A stretch of DNA of 64,000 bases from Hallerella sp964397425 (GTDB lineage: Bacteria; Fibrobacterota; Fibrobacteria; Fibrobacterales; Fibrobacteraceae): contig CAYNID010000003.1 in NCBI GenBank assembly GCA_964397425.1, positions 124,001 through 188,000 on the forward strand, written 5' to 3'. Below, in pieces: positions 26,483-34,185 of the stretch (its first letter is position 1; every line of letters begins with the position of its first letter). Under the pieces are notes generated by a model. It ran no database searches, had not been told where the DNA came from, and was given only the letters and a program-made list of their open reading frames with translations. A program made the position numbers and the translations under genes.

Positions 26483-27838
26483 TTATCTGTTCCTCGACTC
26501 GGAAATTTGATTTTTAGGAACGGGGAATTCTAAAAAGACGGTTTCCGTTTCGTCCGCAGAATTTTCACCCGCTTCTTTGCAAATCGCATTTTTCACGATT
26601 TCCGCCAATTTGAATTGTAGAACTTCATTTCGGCGGTAATCGCGCATAACGGATTTTACATCCAACTGGATTCCTACAATATTATGATAGGGTTTTGATC
26701 CATTTGTCCAATCGGCGACAGCTGTTCCTAAAAAGTTCATTTCGCCCGGAGCCGCGCCACCGCGAAGCGTTTTGCAGCAACACGGTAACAAAAACACGTT
26801 GAAAATTTTATCGCCATCGGCAAACCCCTTTTGTTCCACAAATTCTGCATACACAATTTGCTTGCTGATGGAACTCGAAGAGGGAAGGCGATTCTTCGTA
26901 TAGAATTTTGCGTCAATTACAAAAATTTCATCAAAATGCCGCATGATGGTATCGGGACGCATGGCAAACTTCTGATCATCCGCATTTTTTACTCCACCCG
27001 CAATACGCCATTCGCAATGAGGATTAAAACATTCTTTATTTTCATTTCTGTGAAGATTACCGAAAATGCGGTCCAACAATTTTTCCCAAATCGGCGCAAA
27101 ACTGGATACCCCATAACAATACTCACGAAGAGTTCCGTCAACAGTATTTCCTTGCAAATATTCCAAAATCACTTGCAGGGAATGAAAAAGACGCAGTTTG
27201 CGGTCGTTGAATGTTTTGGAACATTTCTCATTGAGCACCGCAGAAAAAAGTTCATAGTCAAAATCGAGTGTCGATTCAACATCCGCTTCAACACCGTAAA
27301 GCGGACCGATCAGCTTTTGCGCCTGCGCCACGCAGAATTCATGAATCAAACTGACAAGTTGATTTTCATTTTGAAAATCGCAACGAGAAATCAAGTTCAA
27401 ATAAACAATTTCAGAACCGCTTTCCCCATCTACAACGTGAGGGCGAATTTGTTTTATGGTCCTGTTCCAGTTTACTTTGCCGCGGACACACCGCTTATAG
27501 CTTTTTTCTGTTTCCTTGAACAAACCAAAGTTCAAGTAATCGTTGAGAACAAAGAAAAATTCCTGCAGAGGAAAATCCAATTTGGTTTCAAATTCAAAAG
27601 ACGATGCACAATTGGAATGTTCCGCTTCAATTACCAAATGATGATCCGAAAGGATTTTCATCAAGTCCGAGAATGCATTTTGAATTTCTTCATCGGAAGT
27701 ATCGTCAAAATTCTGAAAACATCCATAAGGAAAAAAGATTTGAGGTTTTCCGCCAGCAAATTTTACCCCTACGAATTGGTCTCTTACATCCAGCGAGTCA
27801 CTTTGTAAAACGCAGAAACTTTTAAATTCAACATTCAT
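26483..27838 (-). CDS. LlaJI/McrC-type restriction endonuclease subunit
   Basis: 451 residues. Resembles the LlaJI-type nuclease partner of McrB-like NTPases: a middle region with KRCVRGKVNWNRTIKQIRPH (about 123-142) and a PD-(D/E)xK-like core RPDTIMRHFDEIFVIDAKFY (about 304-323, D...DAK). It would form the cleavage subunit recruited by the AAA+ protein encoded just upstream. Its ATG lies inside the end of the mcrB-like gene (11-base overlap), so the two are coupled. AT-rich relative to the chromosome around it, consistent with horizontal acquisition. Generic McrC is the alternative name. Confidence 0.8.
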   Translation of the reverse strand: MNVEFKSFCVLQSDSLDVRDQFVGVKFAGGKPQIFFPYGCFQNFDDTSDEEIQNAFSDLMKILSDHHLVIEAEHSNCASSFEFETKLDFPLQEFFFVLNDYLNFGLFKETEKSYKRCVRGKVNWNRTIKQIRPHVVDGESGSEIVYLNLISRCDFQNENQLVSLIHEFCVAQAQKLIGPLYGVEADVESTLDFDYELFSAVLNEKCSKTFNDRKLRLFHSLQVILEYLQGNTVDGTLREYCYGVSSFAPIWEKLLDRIFGNLHRNENKECFNPHCEWRIAGGVKNADDQKFAMRPDTIMRHFDEIFVIDAKFYTKNRLPSSSSISKQIVYAEFVEQKGFADGDKIFNVFLLPCCCKTLRGGAAPGEMNFLGTAVADWTNGSKPYHNIVGIQLDVKSVMRDYRRNEVLQFKLAEIVKNAICKEAGENSADETETVFLEFPVPKNQISESRNR

Positions 27839-29591
27839 TTACGCTTTCCTGAAATTTCACGTCTTTGAATACATCAGAAAAACCTCCGCTAATAAATTTT
27901 TCAACCAGCTGTTCAATCGATTTGCAATCGTCTTGAAATATATTTTTTCGTTTGTACTTAAAAGCGTCATTCCAAAGATATTCCAGAACCTTTTCACCAA
28001 AAAGTTTTTTTGAAATCTCGCGATAAATCAAACCATCTTTGCATTTTTCTTCGCCCACGATAAAATAGGCGCCAAGGCGTTTGTCCTCTGTGCTGGTCAT
28101 GGAAGAATGATTGTCGAGAATCAGTTCGTTGATTTTCGCCCAGAATTCGCCCCAAGTGACATTTGTGCCTTCTATTTTTGTTTCGCGCTGCTCCCTATGA
28201 TTTTCTCCATCCAATGAATTCTTGATGAGTTCGGAATCAAAGCGGCGTTTAAAAGCATTGTCCAAAGTGAATACATTCTGGTCGCAGGTATTCATGGTCG
28301 CGTAAATGGAAAAATTGGGAGGAAGACGGATTGCAGTATTCGCTGTAAAATGAATAACGGGCTTTTCTTCTGTCGTATAGTCCGAAGCGGAAATTTCTTT
28401 GCGGATAATTCCGTTTACATCCACATGATTCACAAAGTACTTGCTCCAGCCCGCCGTATACGTATTACCGCCTACAGAATCGGACTCGCCTTTTTTGTGC
28501 CTGTCCAAAAGCTGGAAAATTTCTCCAAAGATAGAAGCCGCATTCCCGCGGTTGATTTCTTCAATGATCAAGAAATAAGGCCTTGCAGGATTGGCGTAGG
28601 CACGCGCCAAAATGCGGGAAAAAGGCCCCGCGACAAAATCATAATTTACGCCCTCTCCGGGTTTCACCACAGGCATCACCTGTCCCACAAAATCCGCATT
28701 GGTGTATTCCGGGTGGAATACCACGCGCTCAACTTGGGATTCTTCATCGGCAATTTCGCCATTTTGCTTTGCGGCTTCAAGCAAGTCCGTAATTTTTTTG
28801 GATTTTCCGCAGCCAGGAACTCCGTAATAAATGATTTGGGAGGGTTTGAACTCTTTAACATCCGACTTTTTTAAACCGGCTCCATTCCCATTTTCTTTAA
28901 CAGTCGGCTTTTCAGAAAAGCTTAATTCCTTAGAGGTCAGCATCGCTTTCTCCGCAACCAACTTTACTCTTGTCAAAAAAGAATCATCTTGAGGCATTAG
29001 CGCATTAGCAACATCTTCCGTATAACGACTCATTAAAAATGATTCAACATATTCTTTTGACAAAGATTCAGATTCGATGTTTTCATTTCTGATGAGCCAA
29101 ATCACCAAAGCGTATTTAAAATTTTCCTGCTCCAAATATTTTCTTTTAAAGGCGGTCAGCCCAGCTTCTGCGATTTCGAATTTTCCATTTGAAGCTTTCA
29201 AAATAATGTTACTTTTGTCTCTCGATGGGTATTCATAAACTACAGTAGGATTTTTTCTTGAGTCGTCAATGAATCCTGCCGAAAAAAAGTTGGATCCAAC
29301 CTTGTAATCCTCGTCCTGTTTAAAATCGTTATAAAAATTGCAGGTATATTCTTCTTCATTTATTGAAACCAGTTCTCCGACATACTTAATAAAATCACTT
29401 TTGTCTTGAAAATCTGTGCTATCTACCGCAGACTTCATGTTTCTCTTTTCAAATGCCGATGTGGCAAGAAAGTACCTCATTCCGCTAAAGAACTGTGTGC
29501 ATCCTTGTTTGGTCAATTCATCAAGATTGCTTGAATACAACAGATGAATCTGTTTAAAAGCCTCTATCAGATTTTCTTTAGAAATAAACAT
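27828..29591 (-). CDS. McrB-like AAA+ NTPase (restriction translocase)
   Basis: 587 residues from ATG 29591, which follows the methylase stop by two bases and has Shine-Dalgarno GGAGG. N-terminal ~230 residues form a family-variable DNA-recognition region; the motor carries Walker A YGVPGCGKS (about 263-271), Walker B YFLIIEEINRGNAA and the McrB signature ATMNTCDQN, followed by arginine-finger-like KRRFD. GTP or ATP hydrolysis powers translocation and activates the adjacent LlaJI/McrC nuclease. An upstream in-frame start (29639) overlaps the methylase gene and is unlikely. Confidence 0.9.
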   Translation of the reverse strand: MFISKENLIEAFKQIHLLYSSNLDELTKQGCTQFFSGMRYFLATSAFEKRNMKSAVDSTDFQDKSDFIKYVGELVSINEEEYTCNFYNDFKQDEDYKVGSNFFSAGFIDDSRKNPTVVYEYPSRDKSNIILKASNGKFEIAEAGLTAFKRKYLEQENFKYALVIWLIRNENIESESLSKEYVESFLMSRYTEDVANALMPQDDSFLTRVKLVAEKAMLTSKELSFSEKPTVKENGNGAGLKKSDVKEFKPSQIIYYGVPGCGKSKKITDLLEAAKQNGEIADEESQVERVVFHPEYTNADFVGQVMPVVKPGEGVNYDFVAGPFSRILARAYANPARPYFLIIEEINRGNAASIFGEIFQLLDRHKKGESDSVGGNTYTAGWSKYFVNHVDVNGIIRKEISASDYTTEEKPVIHFTANTAIRLPPNFSIYATMNTCDQNVFTLDNAFKRRFDSELIKNSLDGENHREQRETKIEGTNVTWGEFWAKINELILDNHSSMTSTEDKRLGAYFIVGEEKCKDGLIYREISKKLFGEKVLEYLWNDAFKYKRKNIFQDDCKSIEQLVEKFISGGFSDVFKDVKFQESVNEC

Positions 29592-29593
29592 CT

Positions 29594-30796
29594 TTACGCC
29601 TCCTCCAATAGATCTGTCAACGTTTTTGCAACAACCCACGCCATAACTGGGGGAACAGCGTTTCCGATTACTTTATATTTTGACTGAAGTGGAATGGAAT
29701 TAAATTCGAAATTATCCGGAAAAGACTGAATTCGAGCAATTTCTCGTACTGAAAAACGACGATGTTCAAATGGATGTGTAATTCCGCAGTTTTCGGGTTG
29801 AGCAGAAGCGGTTATTGTTCCATTAATTTCCCCTAAAGCAAATCTTCTAAAAAATTTCGGTGAGTGATATTTTTGAGGATTATCGTAAATTCTTTTGAAT
29901 CGAGGCGTTAATTGGCTTGGGGGAATATTTTTCCAAGAGCGTCCTTCTTTCAGACGATTAGGAATGTCGCAATACGAAAAATCCTTACTGAAAAAATTTA
30001 AATCATCGTCACACGAACCGATTTGTTCTATCATCTTTTGCGTAGCTGCGGTATACTCCCAAACATCATCTTCAGGGACATTTTGTAAAATGCTTCCCAA
30101 CAGCAATTTTTCTTGTTTACCATAATTCTTAGAAGGAATATTATATTCAGCAACAGTTTTTTCAAGATTTGAAAATTGAAATTCTTTGTTCAGTCTCTTA
30201 TCTATGCCTATGATTAATACGCGAAAACGATTTTGCGGTACACCGTAATCAGAGGAACATACTAACTGCATGGAGACTCTGTACCCCAACAGCTCCATTC
30301 TCTTTCTAATTTCTTCAGGAACCGTTGTTTTTCCGTCGGGCATTTTTGAAGATAGTATGCCCCGAACATTTTCGAACAAGAACGCTTTGGGCTTACGCCC
30401 TTTTTTCGATTTTTCTTTTATAACCCGTTCGCAAACTTCAAAGAGCGTTCCTCTTCCGTTGTCATCGTTCACTCCTTTTCTATTGCCGGCATTTGAAAAT
30501 GGTTGACAGGGGAATCCTGCAAGCATGATATCAAAATCAGGCATTTCATCTGTTGCGATTTCACGAACATCCTTGCAAACAGATTTGACCCCATCCTTTG
30601 TCAACAATTTATTGCTGTTATAACATGTCGAAGCATCAATATCAAAATCATTTGCAAACACAATTTTTGTGTTCAGCCTGCAAAACTTTTTATGAAGAAA
30701 ACTAAAACCTCCTAAAAAACCTAAATCAAGCCCTCCACAGCCAGAAAATAAAGACAAAACTTTTATTTTCTCCTGTTGCATTTTTTTCGCAGCCAT
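29594..30796 (-). CDS. DNA (cytosine-5) methyltransferase
   Basis: 400 residues, complete m5C methylase motif set: I LFSGCGGLDLGF (about 15-26), IV GFPCQPFSNAG with the catalytic Cys, VI ENVRGI, VIII QNRFR, IX REIARIQSFPD and X GNAVPP. Between VIII and IX lies a ~120-residue target-recognition region. First gene of the three-gene module methylase-McrB-LlaJI/McrC; it should protect host DNA from the downstream nuclease. Only one methylase is present, whereas LlaJI itself uses two for an asymmetric site, so a palindromic target is likely (inference). Upstream ribosome site GAGGAACGAG. Confidence 0.93.
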   Translation of the reverse strand: MAAKKMQQEKIKVLSLFSGCGGLDLGFLGGFSFLHKKFCRLNTKIVFANDFDIDASTCYNSNKLLTKDGVKSVCKDVREIATDEMPDFDIMLAGFPCQPFSNAGNRKGVNDDNGRGTLFEVCERVIKEKSKKGRKPKAFLFENVRGILSSKMPDGKTTVPEEIRKRMELLGYRVSMQLVCSSDYGVPQNRFRVLIIGIDKRLNKEFQFSNLEKTVAEYNIPSKNYGKQEKLLLGSILQNVPEDDVWEYTAATQKMIEQIGSCDDDLNFFSKDFSYCDIPNRLKEGRSWKNIPPSQLTPRFKRIYDNPQKYHSPKFFRRFALGEINGTITASAQPENCGITHPFEHRRFSVREIARIQSFPDNFEFNSIPLQSKYKVIGNAVPPVMAWVVAKTLTDLLEEA

Positions 30797-30994
30797 CTTT
30801 CTCGTTCCTCGAATTGAAAGTGAACGAGTTCACCCTCAATCGGGAGCAAGAAACCGCGATATCAAAACAAGCTTGGAAAACGTCCGAAAGCGCATGTAAA
30901 TACACGCGCAAATTCCCGGGAACCGAATGGATACGGTACACCCAGGTTGGCGACCCATGCGTTCACAGGTCAACGAACGTTTGTCTTATTCTAT

Positions 30995-31042
30995 GGTTTT
31001 GAAAAGTGTCGAAGTTTTCAGCTGTCGAACAAGAGCAAACTC
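30995..31042 (+). repeat. Direct repeat, copy 1
   Basis: About 48 bases. The core TTTTGAAAAGTGTCGAAGTT plus TTCAG is identical to copy 2 at 31268; both continue with (G)AACAAGAGCAAA(A)CTC after a 5-6-base divergent patch. Each copy carries a short dyad TGAAAA / TTTTCA. Confidence 0.85.
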
Positions 31043-31267
31043 AACAAGAGCCGTTCTTGCGACAATTCTTCTACACGGATTATAAAAAGGCGTGCGGTTG
31101 AATGCATCTACCCAACTGAAGGCCTTCGACTGCCTAAACCAAGTAAACACAAACAACCCACGCCCCATAAAGGGTCGTTTGCGTATAGGCAGATCTATTA
31201 AATATGCATACGACAACGATGCCGCCAGAAAATTCTGGAAGCTAGCGTGAGCGTTTGCCTTGTACCG

Positions 31268-31316
31268 GGTTTTTGAAAAGTGTCGAAGTTTTCAGTTCGG
31301 AACAAGAGCAAAACTC
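31268..31316 (+). repeat. Direct repeat, copy 2
   Basis: Second copy, 273 bases after the first, same orientation; 25 identical core bases plus a matching 3' flank. Origin unknown. Confidence 0.85.
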
Positions 31317-31380
31317 TTTATGTATGTAGAGAATATAGAAAACTGACGGCCACTTTCGTAGAGATTGCGTCTCGGATAAA

Positions 31381-31743
31381 TCATTCTATTTCTATGACGG
31401 CACGGTTTTCCCTATCGCCCCACTGCACCTGATACACTTTACCGTTGAACTTGTCCAGCAAGAGGAAATTGTAAATGTTGTCCGTCGAATACAGCGCAAA
31501 CCTGCCGTCAAAAACCTTTCCTTCTCCCGCGAGATTTTTTAACGACAGATCCGTCTGAAAACGGTAGTCATCCCCTTCGACGGAAAACTGTACTTGCCAA
31601 ATCTTTCCCGTACGCGTATCGAGCTTCAAAAAGGTCCACATGTTCGTCGTGGGAAACAGCTCATATCGACCTTTTCCCGCATCGTTCCCGGCAAAGCAAA
31701 AAGCACAAAAAACTAGGCAAACCGAACAAAAAATTTTTATCAT
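31381..31743 (-). CDS. Small secreted protein with two tandem repeats
   Basis: 120 residues: signal peptide (about 1-18, CAFCFA), then two related units, GRYELFPTTNMWTFLKLD-TRTGKIWQVQFS (about 25-54) and GRFALYSTDNIYNFLLLD-KFNGKVYQVQWG (about 80-109). The pattern G-R-(Y/F)-x-L-(F/Y)-(P/S)-T-x-N followed by LLD-x-x-x-G-K-(I/V)-(W/Y)-Q-V-Q looks like beta-propeller-type blades. Such short repeats occur in unannotated secreted proteins of Bacteroidetes-related bacteria; function unknown. GAGGG ribosome site before the ATG. Confidence 0.75.
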   Translation of the reverse strand: MIKIFCSVCLVFCAFCFAGNDAGKGRYELFPTTNMWTFLKLDTRTGKIWQVQFSVEGDDYRFQTDLSLKNLAGEGKVFDGRFALYSTDNIYNFLLLDKFNGKVYQVQWGDRENRAVIEIE

Positions 31744-31885
31744 CGAAAACCCTCAACAATGTCTAACCCAAAAAATAACCTTTATTTTCAAAAACGCAAA
31801 ACAGCGGCACGAGTCGCTCTCGAGAAATCTTTCCCGTCCAAGATTTTCTAAATTGATTTTCAAATTTCACCTTATGGAGTTTTCA

Positions 31886-32479
31886 ATGAACGCCGCAAAG
31901 AACGACAATAAGAATCCAGAAAAGGAACAGACTCCGGACTTCATGAAGAAGGCCGATGAATTTTTTTCGAACAATCGTAAAATTTTCCTGTGGAGTCAAG
32001 TCGACGATGAAAGTGCGGGAAAAATCGTAAAGCAGCTCCTTTATTTGGACTCCCTTTCTCACGAAGATATTTTCTTTTTCATCAACAGCCCGGGCGGCGT
32101 CATTTCCAGCGGACTCGCCATCTACGACGCCATGAACGCCATCAAAAGCGATGTCGTGACCATTTGCTGCGGACAAGCCGCTTCCATGGGAGCCGTCCTC
32201 CTTACCGCTGGCGCCAAAGGAAAACGCTACGCCTGGCCATCGGCACGCATCATGATTCACCAGCCCCTCATCCAAGGGCAAATGGAAGGTCCTGCCAGCG
32301 ATATCAAAATTCAAGCCGAAGAAATGCTCCGAATCCGCTCCATCACGACCGGAATCATTTCCGAAACAACCGGAAAATCCGTTGAAGAAGTCGACCGCGA
32401 TACGGAACGGGACAACTTCATGTCGGCAGAAGAAGCCAAGTCTTACGGACTCATCGACGAAGTGAAGAGCATACTCTAA
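31886..32479 (+). CDS. clpP: ATP-dependent Clp protease proteolytic subunit
   Basis: 197 residues from ATG 31886 (GGAG ribosome site; an in-frame ATG at 31874 overlaps that site). Serine protease triad: S100 (GQAASMGA), H125 (MIHQP) and D176 (TERDNFMSA). Forms the tetradecameric chamber fed by ClpX/ClpA; neither ATPase is in this window. N-terminal ~20 residues are Asn/Lys-rich and divergent. The stop TAA shares its last A with the ATG of ftsY (TAATG), indicating coupling. Confidence 0.95.
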   Translation: MNAAKNDNKNPEKEQTPDFMKKADEFFSNNRKIFLWSQVDDESAGKIVKQLLYLDSLSHEDIFFFINSPGGVISSGLAIYDAMNAIKSDVVTICCGQAASMGAVLLTAGAKGKRYAWPSARIMIHQPLIQGQMEGPASDIKIQAEEMLRIRSITTGIISETTGKSVEEVDRDTERDNFMSAEEAKSYGLIDEVKSIL

Positions 32480-33381
32480 TGGGATTTTTTTCGGCAATCA
32501 AAAGCGGGCTGAAAAAGACCCGCGACGCACTCCTCGGAGAAATCAAAGGCATCGCCGGCAAGGGCAAAGTCACCGATGAAATGCTCGAAGATTTAGAAGA
32601 ACGCCTCATCAAAGCCGATGTGGGAACAAGCGCGGCGTTCATGCTGACCGATGCGCTCCGGGAAGAAGCTTTGGGAAAATCCCTTTCCCAAGAAGAAATC
32701 CTGGACATTCTGCGCTCCGAGGCGGAACGATTCCTCGTTGACCCGCCCAAATTTGAATTCAAAGGAAACCCCCACGTTATTTTGGTAATCGGTGTCAATG
32801 GCGCGGGAAAAACGACGACCATCGGCAAACTTGCCAAAAAATTCGCCGATGAAGGTCACAAGGTGATGATAGCCGCCGCCGATACCTTCCGCGCCGCCGC
32901 CATTGAACAGCTTCAGGTGTGGGCGGAACGCGCCAAAGCAGAATTTGTCCGCCACGAAGAGGGTTCTGACCCGGCTGCCGTTGCTTTCGACGCCTGCGCG
33001 GCGGCAAAAGCCCGTGGTTGCGACATTGTCTTCATCGATACAGCGGGCCGCTTGCAGAACAAAGATTATTTGATGGAAGAACTGGCGAAGATTGTCCGCG
33101 TGCTGAAAAAACAAGATGCAGCCTATCCTCACGACATGCTGCTCGTCCTTGACGGAAACACCGGACAGAACGCCATCAACCAGGCCAAGATTTTCAATCA
33201 AAGCTTTCCCCTGACAGGGTTGGCTGTCACCAAACTCGACGGGACAGCGCGGGGCGGTTCCGTTCTTTCCATCGCCAGCTCCCTCAAAGTTCCCATCCTT
33301 TGGGTGGGAATGGGCGAAAAAATCGAAGAGCTGGTTCCTTTCAACAAGGCAGACTATATCGATGGCTTGTTCAAAGAATAA
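32479..33381 (+). CDS. ftsY: Signal recognition particle receptor FtsY
   Basis: 300 residues, the short form lacking a long acidic A domain. NG domain: G1 GVNGAGKTTTIGKLA (about 105-119), DTFRAAA, G3 DTAGRLQNK, G4 TKLDGTARGG, and the GMGEKIEEL closing motif. Docks SRP-ribosome complexes at the membrane for co-translational insertion. Overlaps clpP by one base upstream and the following lipoprotein gene by 20 bases downstream, so it sits in an operon clpP-ftsY-lipoprotein-thioredoxin-glycosyltransferase. Confidence 0.95.
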   Translation: MGFFSAIKSGLKKTRDALLGEIKGIAGKGKVTDEMLEDLEERLIKADVGTSAAFMLTDALREEALGKSLSQEEILDILRSEAERFLVDPPKFEFKGNPHVILVIGVNGAGKTTTIGKLAKKFADEGHKVMIAAADTFRAAAIEQLQVWAERAKAEFVRHEEGSDPAAVAFDACAAAKARGCDIVFIDTAGRLQNKDYLMEELAKIVRVLKKQDAAYPHDMLLVLDGNTGQNAINQAKIFNQSFPLTGLAVTKLDGTARGGSVLSIASSLKVPILWVGMGEKIEELVPFNKADYIDGLFKE

Positions 33382-33709
33382 GTTCGCCGCTTTGACTTTG
33401 ACCGCCCTGACTTTATCCTGCTCCGGGAATTCTTTTGACATTCCCCCGGAATTTCCCCGCTTATACGGAGACCTCCGGATAGCTTCTCGCGAATTCGGAG
33501 AACTTTCTCCCGATGGCCGCATCGCCCGTACCCAAATTTTGGAAAGATACGGTTACACGGCGCAAAAATTCGACTCCATTGCAGAACGCCTACAAGGAGA
33601 TGCCGATTCCTGGAACGTTTTTCAAGAATCCGTTTCCGCTTACATCGATTCGATAGCCGTCGCCTTCGGCGCCATTTCCCCACAAAAAAACGTCAAGGAT
33701 AAAAAATGA
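33362..33709 (+). CDS. Small lipoprotein of unknown function
   Basis: 115 residues. Start MACSKNKFAALTLTALTLSCSG: a lipoprotein signal with lipobox LTLSC (Cys about residue 20). The mature part is helical (FPRLYGDLRIASREFGELSPDGRIARTQILERYGYTAQKF); I recognise no family, though the layout resembles short lipoproteins of unknown function common in this phylum. The 20-base overlap with ftsY and four-base overlap with the next gene (ATGA) argue that it is real and co-translated. Confidence 0.75.
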   Translation: MACSKNKFAALTLTALTLSCSGNSFDIPPEFPRLYGDLRIASREFGELSPDGRIARTQILERYGYTAQKFDSIAERLQGDADSWNVFQESVSAYIDSIAVAFGAISPQKNVKDKK

Positions 33710-34185
33710 AGCGCCTTTTCATTTTCTTCGCGTTGGCTGTTTTCTGCGGGGCAGGAATCGCTGCAGGCAAATCCGATTCCATTCCATCTTCTGTGCAATG
33801 GGAACGTTACTCCGATGCGCTGAATTCAGCCCGCCAAGACAACAAGCTGATTTTTGTCGACATTGTTGCGGACTGGTGCCTTCCCTGCCGCGAAATGGAC
33901 AAGACTACTTATCGCGATGAAACCGTCGTGCGTTTATTGAATTCCAAATTTCACCCGGTGCGCCTCAACCAGGCCTCCCAGGATCCCATTTCTTGCGATG
34001 GAAAGACGCTTCCCGCAGAACGGTGCTTCTTTGACGTTTGGAACCTCATGGCCGTTCCCTCGTATGTCCTGATAGCGCCGAAAGGCATTTCTATTCTCAC
34101 TTATTCCAATTCTTTAGACGCCATTCAGATGAAACTTCTTTTGCTGCAATTTTTAGAAAAAGAAAAGGAGTGGAGGAATCAATGA
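33706..34185 (+). CDS. Secreted thioredoxin-fold protein
   Basis: 159 residues. Signal peptide (about 1-20), then a thioredoxin-like domain of the DsbD-gamma/Thioredoxin_7 type with active site DWCLPCREMDK (CxxC about 57-60) and the cis-Pro loop AVPSYVLI. Acts in the periplasm, probably reducing or delivering electrons to disulfides. Two more Cys (about 91 and 102) could form a disulfide. Overlaps both neighbours by four bases (ATGA). Confidence 0.85.
   Translation: MKRLFIFFALAVFCGAGIAAGKSDSIPSSVQWERYSDALNSARQDNKLIFVDIVADWCLPCREMDKTTYRDETVVRLLNSKFHPVRLNQASQDPISCDGKTLPAERCFFDVWNLMAVPSYVLIAPKGISILTYSNSLDAIQMKLLLLQFLEKEKEWRNQ

Larger units (their letters stand above)
30797..31380. other. 584-base intergenic region with a long direct repeat, no gene recognised
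   Basis: Located between the methylase start and the end of the small secreted protein gene. Both strands contain short frames without homologues I can name. Structure seen: the direct repeat at 30995 and 31268, a palindrome CCAGAA-AA-TTCTGG (31228-31241), and a nearly perfect hairpin GCGCATGT / ACACGCGC around 30890-30911. It could encode a structured RNA or be a remnant of a mobile element; nothing decides this. Confidence 0.5.

Noticed and set aside
30986..31216. 76-codon minus-strand frame in the repeat region.
   Set aside because: No ribosome site or recognisable domain; it overlaps one copy of the direct repeat, so the frame may be accidental.
21794..31380. Genomic island inserted at the mnmE 3' end (a known integration hotspot).
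   Set aside because: The accessory block lies on the 5' side of mnmE, and no integrase or direct repeats bracket it.
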